Source: an uncultured Asticcacaulis sp. (GTDB lineage: Bacteria; Pseudomonadota; Alphaproteobacteria; Caulobacterales; Caulobacteraceae). Taken from it: a stretch of DNA of 47,063 bases. Position numbers and translations under genes: made by a program. Below, piece after piece: positions 1 through 8,701 of the stretch. The notes below the pieces were generated by a model. That model was not told where the DNA came from, searched no databases, and saw only the letters and a program-made list of their open reading frames with translations. The stretch's first letter is position 1. The number at the start of each line of letters is the position of its first letter. Location of the stretch: positions 1-47,063 of the forward strand of contig CAKZJB010000193.1 in the NCBI GenBank assembly GCA_936940865.1. Reading direction: 5' to 3'.

Positions 1-514
1 GGAGCCAGGGCGAGGGGATCCCATGGCTTGGCCCCGTATCACCGTGCTCTGCGATGCGACCCGGATCGAGCACGAAAGCGAATCGGATCAACGCATTAGA
101 AGTCGATTTCTTCGCCGGCACCCTAAAGCGAAGCTCTATGCTTCATTTCGGGACTTCGCATTCTTTCGACTTGTACCAAAATCTGCCAGTCTGAACGGCG
201 GCTTCGGACGTGCATACATTATTTCTGGTGATGACTTGGTCATTGCTTCCGCGCTCAATGCAGAGATTGGCGCGCGGGAGTTGTACTTAATCGATGAACT
301 TGAAAAGCGTGGTTGTAACGTTGCCGATGCGCTCGCCTCGCACTATTTTCAAGAAAAAACAGATAATTGGTATATTAGCGGCGTCGATGCGGAAGGTATC
401 GATATCGCGCGGAAGGAGAAGCTCCATCGCCTGGAGCTAGTAAGTCTTGCCTCCGATCTTAGCGGTTTGATTGCAGAGTATTCGAATGTTCTAAATTGGT
501 TACCAAAAAATTAA
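1..514 (+). CDS. HugZ-like pyridoxamine 5'-phosphate oxidase family protein, 3' part
   Basis: The reading frame is open to the left edge, so the ATG at 23 is probably internal. The codons before it (GAG CCA GGG CGA GGG GAT CCC) run into a pattern like the family's GDPLAGPRVT segment. Then come RSRFLRRHPKAKLYASFRDFAFFRL and GGFGRAY, which match the split-barrel FMN-binding or haem-utilisation (HugZ-like) family. The tail has WYISGVDAEGIDI, like the C-terminal DUF2470 domain. The His-containing motif usual in DUF2470 (HMNADH) is not visible; the segment reads LYLIDELEKRGC. Known members bind flavin or haem in the cytoplasm; substrate unknown here. Base composition is clearly more AT-rich than the housekeeping genes to the right. 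The family call is from remembered motif patterns. Confidence 0.6.
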   Translation, partial: EPGRGDPMAWPRITVLCDATRIEHESESDQRIRSRFLRRHPKAKLYASFRDFAFFRLVPKSASLNGGFGRAYIISGDDLVIASALNAEIGARELYLIDELEKRGCNVADALASHYFQEKTDNWYISGVDAEGIDIARKEKLHRLELVSLASDLSGLIAEYSNVLNWLPKN

Positions 515-621
515 CAGTGTACAAACGAAAATCCTGATTTATATGATTTCGCGTTCCATTTCAGACCGCTGGCGATTTTGACTGAGCGGCCATTCAATAA
601 ACAAAGCGAAAGTACCTTGTC

Positions 622-939
622 ATGAAAATGAGAAAGCTTTCAGAACATTCTGCATCCGCTGCCGCATTGCTTTCGGCCATGGCGAACCCCAAGAGGCTGC
701 TCATTTTGTGCAACCTGGTCAACGGTGAAGTACCGGTGGGCGTGCTCGCGACGCAGGTTGGACTGAGCCAGTCAGCGCTGTCGCAGCACCTGTCCAAGCT
801 TCGCGCGCAGAAACTGGTGAAGACGCGGCGTGACGCCCAGACGATCTACTACTCCAGCAATGCCAGCCAGGTCCTGACAATTCTCGATGCACTCGAGACC
901 ATCTATGGTGTAACGACGGAGAACAAGTCGGCCGCCTGA
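622..939 (+). CDS. ArsR/SmtB-type winged-helix transcriptional regulator
   Basis: A 105-residue protein with the ArsR pattern: an N-terminal helix (ASAAALLSAMANPKRLLILCNLV), the recognition helix-turn-helix LSQSALSQHLSKLRAQKLV around residues 49-67, and a wing with RRDAQTIYYS. Such proteins are dimeric repressors that usually release DNA on binding metal or other small ligands. The ELCVCDL metal-binding motif of arsenic and cadmium sensors is absent (the segment is NGEVPVGVLA), so the signal is probably not a thiol-bound metal; some relatives respond to redox or sulfur species. The 107-bp region upstream is AT-rich and may carry its operator. The next gene is on the opposite strand, so no operon partner is evident. 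Confidence 0.85.
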   Translation: MKMRKLSEHSASAAALLSAMANPKRLLILCNLVNGEVPVGVLATQVGLSQSALSQHLSKLRAQKLVKTRRDAQTIYYSSNASQVLTILDALETIYGVTTENKSAA

Positions 940-1010
940 CATAGGAGCCGGGGAGTGTTGCCGGCTTGGGCCCAGCCCACTCACGGCGCTCCCGGATAGC
1001 ACCTCGCGCA

Positions 1011-1532
1011 TCAGACGTGAGGCTCATCCATCGCGCCCTTCCTCTTGGCCATCAGACGCTCGAGGATGCCGAGCATCAGGGCCGACAGCACGAAGGCGAG
1101 ATGTATACCGGTCATGACGACCAGCTGGATGGTCTCGTATTTGTCGGAGTTCAGGAAGACCTGCAGCAGGTGGATCGAGGAGATCGCCACGATCGACGAG
1201 GCGACCTTGATCTTGAGGCTCCCGGCGTCGAGTTTGCCGAGGAAGGAGACCTCGCCGTCATGCTCGTCGAAGCGGCTCACGAAGTTCTCGTAGCCTGAAA
1301 TCATCACCATCACCACGAGGCTGGCGACCAGGGCGGCATCGATCAGGCCGAGCATGGCGAGGATCATGTCCGCTTCGCCGAGCGTTGTCACGGCGCCGGC
1401 AACCTTGATGAACTTGCCGATGAACGATGCGGCATAGACGAGCAGCGCCGCGGCGAGGCCGAGATAGAATACAACGAGGATCCAGCGCGCAGCCAGGATG
1501 ATGCGTTCGACGAAAAGTTCGAGTGATTTCAT
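1011..1532 (-). CDS. YqhA/UPF0114-type four-helix inner-membrane protein
   Basis: A 173-residue integral membrane protein. I place the start at the ATG at 1532 ([12 protein letters not shown]), preceded by AGGGGAC; the in-frame extension to 1658 adds 42 residues that look non-coding. Four hydrophobic spans are visible, near residues 12-38, 52-78, 106-125 and 132-155, with the conserved [11 protein letters not shown] and [23 protein letters not shown] segments typical of UPF0114. The function of the family is not established. It lies convergent to the ArsR gene in the anomalous left block. Confidence 0.8.
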   Translation of the reverse strand: MKSLELFVERIILAARWILVVFYLGLAAALLVYAASFIGKFIKVAGAVTTLGEADMILAMLGLIDAALVASLVVMVMISGYENFVSRFDEHDGEVSFLGKLDAGSLKIKVASSIVAISSIHLLQVFLNSDKYETIQLVVMTGIHLAFVLSALMLGILERLMAKRKGAMDEPHV

Positions 1533-1736
1533 GCGCGTGCCGTCCCCTGGTCCCCAGTGAGCCAATACGACGGACTGGGGCCGACTGCAACAATTCAGCA
1601 CTCCGCCGACGGATATCGGCAGGTGTTGCAACTGCGCACTTGCGGCGGATTCCAGCAATCCCTAATTCTCTTTCCAGATGCAAATCGGTCAGTGCGGGCG
1701 CTCGTGACGACAGAATGGACGACTTTGCCGGGGAGA

Positions 1737-2345
1737 ATGCTCTCAGCGCTCGCTGCCGCGTCGATGCTGCTCGTCCTGCCTTTCGGTGACATGTCCTGGG
1801 GCGCGGAGACCAGGGCGGTCAAGGAGAAGGTCAATCCGCTCGCCGGCTGCTGGCCGATCCTCCTGCAGATTCCGGTTTTCTTCGCGCTCTACAAGGTCAT
1901 CTATATCACCATCGAAATGCGCCATGCGCCCTTCTACGGCTGGATCAAGGACCTGTCGGCGCCCGATCCGCTTACCATCATGAACCTGTTCGGCCTGATC
2001 CCCTACGACCCCAGCGCCGTGCCGTTCATCGGCGGCTTCCTGGGCGGCCCCCTGCATATCGGTCCGGTGGCCATCCTGTACGGCCTCAGCATGTGGGCCA
2101 GCCAGAACTTCACCCCGATGACCGGCATCGACCCGATGCAGAAGCGCATGATGGCCTTCATGCCGCTGGCCATGATCTTCTTCTTCTCGCAGCTGGCCAT
2201 CGGCCTGATGATCTACTACTTCTGGTCCAACCTGCTGACCATCCTGCAGCAGTATTCCATCATGCGCCGCATGAAGGTCGACAACCCGATCGACGATCTT
2301 CTGGCGAAGATCAGCGGCAAGACCGAAAAGAAGACGGCCGCGTGA
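1737..2345 (+). pseudogene. yidC: 5'-truncated, chimeric yidC (membrane insertase C-terminal remnant)
   Basis: From about 1821 the frame reads [20 protein letters not shown] and on through [35 protein letters not shown] and [14 protein letters not shown]. This is the C-terminal part of the Oxa1/YidC insertase core. A normal proteobacterial YidC is about 550-600 residues. Missing here are the first transmembrane helix, the whole periplasmic beta domain, and the first core helix with the conserved Arg of the hydrophilic groove (R366 in E. coli). In their place is a signal-peptide-like start ([24 protein letters not shown]) from ATG 1737; the frame stays open back to 1557. As YidC is essential, an intact copy should exist elsewhere, or the junction is an assembly artefact. 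The 3' end overlaps the engB start (GTGA), the native order. Confidence 0.85.
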
Positions 2346-3001
2346 CGCCTGAATCGCCCGACTCTCCCGACGCCATCGATCCCGAAACCCTGGAACGGGC
2401 GCGCGTGCTGTTCGCGCGCCCGGCCAGTTTCGTCATGGGCGCGGCCAAGATCGCGCAACTGCCGGACACCAGCCTGCCCGAAGTGACCTTCGCCGGCCGC
2501 TCGAATGTCGGCAAGTCGAGCCTGATCAACGCCCTGGTGGGACAAAAGCACCTGGCGCGCGCCTCGAACGAGCCCGGCCGCACGCGCGAGGTCAACTTCT
2601 TCCTGGTCGACGATGCCCTGCACCTGGTCGACCTGCCGGGCTACGGCTGGGCCAAGGCGTCGAAGACCGAGGTCAAGAAGTTCCAGAATCTCGGCCGCGA
2701 CTACCTGCGCGGCCGCCCGAACCTGCACCGCGCCTATCTTTTGATCGACGCGCGCCACGGCGTGAAGACGGTCGATGCCGAGCCGATGGACGCACTCGAC
2801 TCCGCCGCCGTCAGCTACCAGATCGTGCTGACCAAGGCCGACAAGATCAAGCCGGCCGAACTGGAAAAGGTCAAGGCCGCTACCGTCGAAGCCATCCGGA
2901 AGCGTCCGGCGGCCCACCCGGTCGTGCTGGCGACCTCGTCGGAAACGGGCCTCGGCATTCCGGAACTGCGCGCGGAAATCCTCCGGGTCTGCGGATTGTA
3001 A
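2342..3001 (+). CDS. engB: Ribosome biogenesis GTPase EngB (YihA/YsxC)
   Basis: A 219-residue TRAFAC GTPase needed for late 50S subunit assembly. The G1 P-loop GRSNVGKS is at residues 52-59, followed by GRTREVNFF (switch I), DLPGYGWA (G3), TKADK (G4) and ATSSETG (G5-like). The likely start is the GTG at 2342, which overlaps the yidC stop codon (GTGA) and implies translational coupling. The open frame upstream is read through yidC and is not coding. Length and motif order match the family, and the yidC-engB-argB order is common in alphaproteobacteria, which makes the truncated yidC in front of it all the more striking. Confidence 0.95.
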   Translation: MTPESPDSPDAIDPETLERARVLFARPASFVMGAAKIAQLPDTSLPEVTFAGRSNVGKSSLINALVGQKHLARASNEPGRTREVNFFLVDDALHLVDLPGYGWAKASKTEVKKFQNLGRDYLRGRPNLHRAYLLIDARHGVKTVDAEPMDALDSAAVSYQIVLTKADKIKPAELEKVKAATVEAIRKRPAAHPVVLATSSETGLGIPELRAEILRVCGL

Positions 3002-3005
3002 GGCG

Positions 3006-3581
3006 ATGGGTCTCGAAGCCGAAAGCGACATCGAGACCCAAGGCGCTCACTACCGCGTCAAGGCGTTGCTGGAAAGCCGGGAGCTGATCCTGCGCGGCGA
3101 ATTCCGCCGCACATTCAAATTCACCGACATGACAAACGTCGCGGTCTCCGGCGACGCCCTGCATTTCCGCCATGGCGGCGACGACCATACCCTGCGTCTG
3201 CCGCAAGGCCGCGCCGAAACCTGGGCGCGGAAGATGACCACGCCGCCGCCGTCCCTGGCCTCCAAGCTCGGGATTTCGCCTGAGAAGCCAGCCTTCGTCA
3301 TCGGCGACGTCACGGATGAAGCGTTGCTGACCGCGCTGGACGGAAATAGTACGGGGGAGGCCGCACATGCCGCCTGCGTCGTCATGGTCGCCGAAACGCC
3401 CGCCGCACTGCCCGATCCCGGACATCTGCCGTCCCTGCCGATATGGATCGTCTACCCCAGGGGGGTTAAATCGGCCCTGCCCGAATCGATCGTGCGGACG
3501 CATATGCGGGCCGCCGGATGGGTCGATACCAAGACCTCGGCGGTGTCGGACCGCCTTACGGCCCTCCGATTCCACAAATGA
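3006..3581 (+). CDS. Conserved hypothetical protein, two-part
   Basis: A 191-residue soluble protein starting 4 bp after the engB stop, so probably in the same transcript. The N-terminal half (ALLESRELILRGEFRRTFKF, then DMTNVAVSGDALHFRHG) looks like a beta-rich module. The second half begins LASKLGISPEKPAFVIGDVTDEAL and contains LPIWIVYPRGVKSALPESIVRTHMRAAGWVDTK, a layout seen in DUF3052-like proteins with a small nucleotide-fold domain. No catalytic residues, signal peptide or membrane span can be recognised. Function unknown; the DUF3052-like comparison is an inference from memory. Confidence 0.75.
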   Translation: MGLEAESDIETQGAHYRVKALLESRELILRGEFRRTFKFTDMTNVAVSGDALHFRHGGDDHTLRLPQGRAETWARKMTTPPPSLASKLGISPEKPAFVIGDVTDEALLTALDGNSTGEAAHAACVVMVAETPAALPDPGHLPSLPIWIVYPRGVKSALPESIVRTHMRAAGWVDTKTSAVSDRLTALRFHK

Positions 3582-3674
3582 TATCGTTGCCATATACAAA
3601 AGCGAACGAATACATGTGGATTTCGTGTCACAAGTACGACATCATGTTTGTCCGGGGAAGCGGGCAGAACAGGT

Positions 3675-4937
3675 ATGACGATCAGGCATAAGGATTCGGC
3701 GCAGTTCCGGCGCAGCAAGAGCGTCGTTCACGCCGAGGAACGGGAAGCGCCGAGCTTTTCCGGCACCAACATCGTCGTAGCCGGCGACCATAACCGCCGC
3801 ATAACGCTCCAGGCCATCCGCGCCAACGGCCCTGTGCGCCGCTCGGAACTGGCCAGGCTGACCGGCCTGACGCCGCCCGCCGTCTTCCGCATCACCAACA
3901 CCATGCTGGACGAAGGCCTGCTCCAGGTCGCCGGCCGCGTCGTGCCGCCGCGCGGAAAGCCCGCCAACAACCTGGTCATCAATCCTGACGGCGCCTTTGC
4001 GCTGGGACTCAATATCGACCGCGACCACCTGACCATGGTGGCGCTCGATTTCGCCGGCCGGACCCGCGCCCGGGTCAGCCGCGAGATCAGCTTTGCCGAT
4101 CCGTTCCAGACCGAGCAGTTCATCGAAGGCGCCGTGGCGGAAATCCTCAAGCCCGGCGTCATCGACAGCACGCGCCTGATCGGCGTCGGCATCGCCATGC
4201 CCGACGAACTGGGCAATATTTCGCTGGAGGGCCAGCCCCCCCTCTATCACGAATGGAATCACACGCGCATCGAGGAGGTCGTCGCGCGCCATCTCGACGC
4301 GCCGGTCTTCGTGGAAAACGACGCGGCGGCGGCGGCGATCGGCGAGTTGCATTTCGGCCATGGCCTCAAGGCCAACTCCTTCTTTTATGTACTGATCAGC
4401 GCGGGCCTGGGCGGCGGCCTGGTCATCAACGGACAGTATTTCCGCGGCGCCCATGGACGTTCCGGCGAAATCGGCTTTTTGCCGCGCTTCCATCCGTTCC
4501 GTTCGCGGTATAACGAGCCCGGCAAGACGCTGGGCAGCGCCATCCTGCTCAACAGCCTGTATCAGCAACTTGGCGACGCCGGCATCCATGTCGATGCCCC
4601 CGCCGGCCTCGAAGACCTGGGCGAGGCCGGGCAGGCCTGCGTCGACGCCTGGCTCGACCAGACCGCGGAATATCTCTATCCGCCGCTGCTGACGCTGATG
4701 TGCGGCATCGACCCCGACGCCGTCTTCATCGGCGGCCGACTGCCCGAAAGGCTGGTCGACCGCCTGTGCGACCGCGTCAACATGAAGCTGTCGATGAACA
4801 TGGACTTCACCTGGGAGCGACCGCCGGTCGTGCGCGCCGCCATGGCGGGCGACGCGGCAGCCATCGGCGCGGCGATTTTGCCGTTCAAGGACCGCTTCCT
4901 GCCGGCCGATACCCGGGTAAGTCTGGTGGCTGGATAG
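3675..4937 (+). CDS. ROK-family transcriptional regulator (NagC/XylR type)
   Basis: A 420-residue protein with an N-terminal winged helix (RRITLQAIRANGPVRRSELARLTGLTPPAVFRITNTMLDEGLL) followed by a ROK/actin-like ATPase-fold domain. The start is taken at ATG 3675; an upstream TTG at 3648 is possible. The segment VFVENDAAAAAIGEL keeps the catalytic-Asp neighbourhood of ROK sugar kinases. The phosphate-binding DxGGT motif is replaced by GLNIDRDHL, and the zinc motif CxCGxxGCxE is absent (GAHGRSGEIGFLPRFH). It is therefore most likely a sugar-responsive repressor, not a kinase. No sugar operon is adjacent; argB follows 63 bp downstream. Confidence 0.88.
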   Translation: MTIRHKDSAQFRRSKSVVHAEEREAPSFSGTNIVVAGDHNRRITLQAIRANGPVRRSELARLTGLTPPAVFRITNTMLDEGLLQVAGRVVPPRGKPANNLVINPDGAFALGLNIDRDHLTMVALDFAGRTRARVSREISFADPFQTEQFIEGAVAEILKPGVIDSTRLIGVGIAMPDELGNISLEGQPPLYHEWNHTRIEEVVARHLDAPVFVENDAAAAAIGELHFGHGLKANSFFYVLISAGLGGGLVINGQYFRGAHGRSGEIGFLPRFHPFRSRYNEPGKTLGSAILLNSLYQQLGDAGIHVDAPAGLEDLGEAGQACVDAWLDQTAEYLYPPLLTLMCGIDPDAVFIGGRLPERLVDRLCDRVNMKLSMNMDFTWERPPVVRAAMAGDAAAIGAAILPFKDRFLPADTRVSLVAG

Positions 4938-5000
4938 GCTTTTACCGTTTCGTCGCGAAAAGGACATGACAGCGCCGCGTGCGTGCGCTATGGCGCGCGC

Positions 5001-5933
5001 ATGACCGATACGCCCTACACGCCTGAAGAAGAAAAAGGCTGGGCCACCGCCAAGACGCTGGCGGAAGCCCTGCCCTATATCCAGATCTACGACCGCGAAA
5101 TCGTCGTCATCAAGTACGGCGGCCACGCCATGGGCGAAGAAGCGACGGCCAAGCTGTTCGCCTCGGATATCGTGCTGCTCAAGCTTCTGGGCATCCACCC
5201 GGTCGTGGTCCATGGCGGCGGCCCGCAGATATCGGCCATGCTGGGCCGTGCGGGCGTCAAGTCGACCTTCATCGACGGCCTGCGCGTCACCGACGACGCC
5301 ACCATGGAAATCGCCGAAATGGTGCTGTCGGGCGCGGTCAACAAGGAAATCGCCAACTGGATCACGCGCGCGGGCGCCGAAGCCGATGTGCGCGGCGTCG
5401 GCCTGTCGGGCAAGGACGCCGGCCTGATCACGGTCGAAAAGGCCACGCGCACCAAGAAGGATCCGGATTCGATGATCGAACAGGTCATCGACCTCGGCTA
5501 TGTCGGGGAACCCAAGCGCGTCGACGACAAGCTGATCCGCACCCTGATCGGCGATCCGAACCACGACTATGTGCCGGTGATCGCACCGATCGGCGTCGCC
5601 GAGGACGGCCTGACCTATAACATCAATGCCGACACGGTCGCGGGTGCTGTCGCGGGCAAGCTCGACGCCAAGCGCATGCTGCTGCTGACCGACGTGGTCG
5701 GCGTGCTGGACGAGAACAAGGAGCTGATCCGTCAGCTGACGATCTCGGAGGCCAGGGGACTGATCGAATCGGGCGTCGCCTCGGGCGGCATGATCCCCAA
5801 GCTTGAGACCGCCATCGCCGCCGTCGAAGCGGGCGTCGAGGCCGTGGTCATTCTCGACGGCCGCCGCCCGCATGCCATGCTGGTCGAGCTGTTCACGGAA
5901 CACGGCGCGGGCACGCTCATCAAGGCCGACTAA
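5001..5933 (+). CDS. argB: Acetylglutamate kinase
   Basis: A 310-residue amino-acid kinase that phosphorylates N-acetyl-L-glutamate, the second step of arginine synthesis. Visible motifs are the nucleotide-binding [11 protein letters not shown] near residue 34, [11 protein letters not shown], the substrate-binding [15 protein letters not shown] and [10 protein letters not shown], and the C-terminal [21 protein letters not shown]. An N-terminal extension of about 30 residues before the first beta strand is typical of arginine-sensitive enzymes that assemble as hexamers. ATG 5001 is chosen; a GTG at 4983 is in frame. The stop codon sits in the loop of a strong intrinsic terminator. Confidence 0.96.
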   Translation: MTDTPYTPEEEKGWATAKTLAEALPYIQIYDREIVVIKYGGHAMGEEATAKLFASDIVLLKLLGIHPVVVHGGGPQISAMLGRAGVKSTFIDGLRVTDDATMEIAEMVLSGAVNKEIANWITRAGAEADVRGVGLSGKDAGLITVEKATRTKKDPDSMIEQVIDLGYVGEPKRVDDKLIRTLIGDPNHDYVPVIAPIGVAEDGLTYNINADTVAGAVAGKLDAKRMLLLTDVVGVLDENKELIRQLTISEARGLIESGVASGGMIPKLETAIAAVEAGVEAVVILDGRRPHAMLVELFTEHGAGTLIKAD

Positions 5934-5958
5934 GGTCGGCCTTTCTTCGCTTTTTTTG
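5922..5958 (+). terminator. Rho-independent terminator of argB
   Basis: A 9-bp perfect stem (AAGGCCGAC at 5922-5930 with GTCGGCCTT at 5935-5943) whose loop contains the argB stop codon, followed by a T-rich run ending in seven T residues. Confidence 0.85.
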
Positions 5959-5975
5959 CCGCTCAAGCGCCGCGG

Positions 5976-5998
5976 GGCTCCTCGCATCAGCTCGGGCG
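5976..5998 (+). repeat. Short intergenic repeat, GGCTCCTCGCA...GCTCGGGCG type
   Basis: A 23-bp sequence (GGCTCCTCGCA, then TCA, then GCTCGGGCG) that recurs inverted at 41517-41539 with the same two halves and a different centre, and in weaker form at 22304-22326. All three copies are intergenic. Confidence 0.5.
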
Positions 5999-6073
5999 CG
6001 CAGTCGCGCTTGCCAGAGCATGGCTGATGTCGCCATGCTCCGGAGATTCGTGCCAGCCCTGAGCTTTTTTTAC

Positions 6074-6718
6074 ATGCGCCCAGACCTCGCCCACGTAACC
6101 ACCTGGCTGTTCGACCTCGATCACACCCTCTATCCGTTCGAGGCCAATGTCATGTCGCTGGTCGAAAAGCGCATGTCCGCCTTCGTGGCGCGCGAGACCG
6201 GCCTGCCGCCGGAAGAGGCCTTCCAGCTGCAGAAGCGCTATCTCAACGAACACGGCACGACGCTGGCGGGCTTGATGAAGCATCACAATGTCGAGCCGCG
6301 CCGCTTCCTCGACGAGGTCCACGACGTACCGCTCGACGACCTGCACGCCGATCATGAGCTCAATGCCCTGATCACGGCGCTTCCCGGCCGCAAGATCGTC
6401 TTCACCAACGGTGACGAAAAGCACGCCGTGCGCCTGCTGAACAAACTCGAAATGGACAGCCTGTTCGACGGCCTGTTCCATCTCGAGCATGCCAACTATG
6501 TGCCCAAGCCCAATCTCGTCACCTTCGAGCTGATGATGGCGGCGCACCTGGTCAGTCCCCGCGACACCGCCTTTTTCGAGGACAGCCCGCGCAACCTGAA
6601 ACCCGCCCACGGCCTGGGCATGACGACGGTTCTGGTCGGGCCGCATGCCGCCGGCAATCTCGACGGTTTCGTCGACCACCGCAGCCCGTCGCTGAAGGCG
6701 TTCCTGCAGTCCATTTGA
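6074..6718 (+). CDS. HAD-family pyrimidine 5'-nucleotidase-like phosphatase
   Basis: A 214-residue haloacid-dehalogenase-fold phosphatase. Motif I is WLFDLDHTLYP near residue 11 (the first Asp is the nucleophile), motif II is IVFTNGD, motif III is the Lys in YVPKPN, and motif IV is FFEDSPRNL. This arrangement and length are those of bacterial pyrimidine 5'-nucleotidases (Sdt1/YjjG-like), which dephosphorylate UMP/CMP-type substrates. I chose ATG 6074 because the 18 residues encoded upstream are poorly conserved in style and lie on a repeat. The gene commonly follows argB in alphaproteobacteria. The exact substrate cannot be read from the sequence. Confidence 0.88.
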   Translation: MRPDLAHVTTWLFDLDHTLYPFEANVMSLVEKRMSAFVARETGLPPEEAFQLQKRYLNEHGTTLAGLMKHHNVEPRRFLDEVHDVPLDDLHADHELNALITALPGRKIVFTNGDEKHAVRLLNKLEMDSLFDGLFHLEHANYVPKPNLVTFELMMAAHLVSPRDTAFFEDSPRNLKPAHGLGMTTVLVGPHAAGNLDGFVDHRSPSLKAFLQSI

Positions 6719-6810
6719 ATCGATCACGTTAACGTCAACGTAAATCCGCTTGACTCCGCCAAAATATTGAACGACGTTCATTTGAACATTGTTCACACAT
6801 GGAGGATGAG

Positions 6811-7188
6811 ATGGACAAGGCACTATTCATAGCCTCAGTGGGGATGCTGGCCCTCTTTGCCCCGGCAGCGTATGCGCAAAATGCGATCGACAACGAAGCC
6901 GCCGCCACGGGCGACATGTTCGTCGCCACGGGGCGCTTTGCCGAGGCCAGCGGCAGGCTGGTCGTGGGCGCGGTCGCCCTGCCCTTCATCGTCGTCGGCA
7001 AGGCGGCCGAAGCTGTCGGCTCCGGCGTCAGCGGGACGGGCGAAGCCGTGCTGAACGATGCCAATGGCCCGCTGGTCATCGGCGGCGACCGCTGGAACGA
7101 CCGTGACGGCCGCCGCGACGACGGCGGCACGGTGGCGGCCAGCGATGACCGTGACCGCACCTGGCATCCCGACCGGCACGATTGGTGA
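6811..7188 (+). CDS. Small secreted protein with hydrophobic core and acidic/basic tail
   Basis: A 125-residue protein. The start at ATG 6811 is set by GGAGG at 6801-6805; an ATG at 6799 lies too close to that ribosome site. The N-terminus is a clear Sec signal (MDKALFIASVGMLALFAPAAYA, cleaved before QN). The mature part has a Gly/Ala/Val-rich hydrophobic stretch (GRLVVGAVALPFIVVGKAAEAVGSGVSGTGEAV), then a hydrophilic tail rich in Asp, Arg and His (DRWNDRDGRRDD, WHPDRHDW). No family recognised. It is probably periplasmic or outer-membrane associated. The 92 bp upstream are AT-rich and include the small palindrome GAACGACGTTC. Confidence 0.7.
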   Translation: MDKALFIASVGMLALFAPAAYAQNAIDNEAAATGDMFVATGRFAEASGRLVVGAVALPFIVVGKAAEAVGSGVSGTGEAVLNDANGPLVIGGDRWNDRDGRRDDGGTVAASDDRDRTWHPDRHDW

Positions 7189-7192
7189 ACTC

Positions 7193-7263
7193 CGAAGTTC
7201 GCATGGCGAACTTCGATAAGCGCAAATGCGCGCCGCCGCTTATGTGGCGAGCCATGCGGCGTC
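7193..7263 (+). repeat. Double-hairpin intergenic repeat, diverged copy
   Basis: A perfect 10-bp stem (CGAAGTTCGC / GCGAACTTCG, loop ATG) is followed by a second stem (ATAAGCG / CGCTTAT) and the tail GAGCCATGCGG. The order hairpin, hairpin, GCCATGCGG tail is the same as in the 85-bp repeats at 8702-8786 and 9994-10078, although the stem sequences differ. Confidence 0.45.
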
Positions 7264-7338
7264 TGAGCTGCGAAAACCACTTGATTAGACGGAACATGGT
7301 CCTTAAGTGCGAGGCGATTAACCGCCAGAGGAACTGCC

Positions 7339-8187
7339 ATGTCCGACCTTGCCGCCTTCCGGGATGATATCGAAGCCGCGTGGGAGGTCCGCGATACGCT
7401 GAGCCCGACCTATCAGGGTCCGGCGCGCCAGGCGGTGCAGGAGGTCCTGGACCTGCTCGATTGCGGCCGTTTCCGCGTCGCCGACAAGGTCGACGGCACC
7501 TGGGTGACGCACGAGTGGCTGAAGAAGGCCGTGCTGTTGTCCTTCCGCCTCAATGGCAACCAATTGATGCATGCGGGCCAGGGCCTGTTCGAGCACGCGC
7601 CGCTTGGGCCGTTCTGGGACAAGGTGCCGAACAAGTTCGCGCGCTGGAATGCGGGCGACTTCACCAAGGCCGGCTTCCGCGCCGTGCCGGGCTCGATCGT
7701 GCGCCACGGCGCCTATATCGCCAAGAACGTCGTGCTGATGCCGTCCTTCGTCAATATCGGCGCCTATGTCGATGAGGGCTCGATGGTCGACGCCTGGGCG
7801 ACGGTCGGTTCGTGCGCCCAGATCGGCAAGAACGTGCACCTTTCGGGCGGTGCCGGTATCGGCGGCGTGCTGGAGCCGTTGCAGGCCTCGCCGACGATCA
7901 TCGAGGACGACTGCTTCATCGGCGCGCGCGCCGAGGTGGCCGAGGGTGTGATCGTCGAGCAGGGTTCGGTCCTGTCGATGGGCGTTTACCTGTCGGCCTC
8001 GACCAAGATCGTCGACCGCGCGACGGGTGAGGTCTTCATGGGCCGCGTGCCGAGCTATTCGGTCGTCGTGCCGGGGTCGCTGCCCGATCCGAAGGGCGGG
8101 CCGTCGCTCTATTGCGCGGTCATCGTCAAGCGCGTCGATGCGAAGACGCGCGCCAAGACCGGCATCAACGAACTGCTCCGGGATTAA
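7339..8187 (+). CDS. dapD: 2,3,4,5-tetrahydropyridine-2,6-dicarboxylate N-succinyltransferase
   Basis: A 282-residue trimeric acyltransferase of the lysine/meso-diaminopimelate pathway that transfers succinyl from succinyl-CoA to tetrahydrodipicolinate. The N-terminal helical domain ([36 protein letters not shown]) is followed by the left-handed beta-helix with hexapeptide repeats ([20 protein letters not shown]). Downstream are [22 protein letters not shown] and [26 protein letters not shown], and the end is [16 protein letters not shown] lies 5-10 bp before the ATG. The DinB-like gene follows after 5 bp. Confidence 0.97.
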   Translation: MSDLAAFRDDIEAAWEVRDTLSPTYQGPARQAVQEVLDLLDCGRFRVADKVDGTWVTHEWLKKAVLLSFRLNGNQLMHAGQGLFEHAPLGPFWDKVPNKFARWNAGDFTKAGFRAVPGSIVRHGAYIAKNVVLMPSFVNIGAYVDEGSMVDAWATVGSCAQIGKNVHLSGGAGIGGVLEPLQASPTIIEDDCFIGARAEVAEGVIVEQGSVLSMGVYLSASTKIVDRATGEVFMGRVPSYSVVVPGSLPDPKGGPSLYCAVIVKRVDAKTRAKTGINELLRD

Positions 8188-8192
8188 GGGAC

Positions 8193-8681
8193 ATGGACGC
8201 AGCGACTTTAGAAGCGTTGGCTGCGTTTCCCGATCGTCTGGAAGCGCATTACGCCGCCATTCCGGACGGGTTTCAGCTGTGGACGCCGCCGTCCTGGGAG
8301 ACGTGTCCCAGCGAACATTATTCGGCGCTTGAGCAACTGTGCCATGTCCGCGATATCGAGACCGACGGCTATCATGTGCGGTTCGTTCGGGTGCTGCGTG
8401 AGGACCATCCCTATTTGCCGGGCGTCGATGGTGACCGGCTGAGGGTCGAGCGCGCCTATGCCGAGGCCTTCGCGCCGGATGTGCTCAAGGCGTTCCGCTT
8501 TGCGCGGGAAGAAACGCTCGAGCTGCTGGGCACTGTGTCGCCGGAGCAGATGGAACGGACGGCGGAGTTCGAGGATTACGGCCGGGTGACGTTCCGGGCG
8601 CTGATCCATTATCTGTGCAGCCATGACCAGCAGCATCTGGCGGGGTTGCAATGGCTGACCGCGAAGGCGCTCTCCAATTAA
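8193..8681 (+). CDS. DinB-fold (DfsB/YfiT-like) protein
   Basis: A 162-residue protein of the DinB four-helix-bundle superfamily. The putative metal-binding histidines are in LEQLCHVRDIE near residue 50 and in CSHDQQHLAGLQWL near the C-terminus, the spacing expected for this fold. The ATG at 8193 is preceded by AAGGGA and lies 5 bp after dapD, so the two are probably co-transcribed. Members are often metal-dependent thiol transferases or of unknown role; nothing here identifies a substrate. Confidence 0.8.
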   Translation: MDAATLEALAAFPDRLEAHYAAIPDGFQLWTPPSWETCPSEHYSALEQLCHVRDIETDGYHVRFVRVLREDHPYLPGVDGDRLRVERAYAEAFAPDVLKAFRFAREETLELLGTVSPEQMERTAEFEDYGRVTFRALIHYLCSHDQQHLAGLQWLTAKALSN

Positions 8682-8701
8682 CGGGGTTTGGGGGTGAGGC
8701 T

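Noticed and set aside
3642-5987. 781-residue open frame opposite the ROK and argB genes
   Set aside because: It spans two well-supported genes in the opposite direction and has no recognisable motif.
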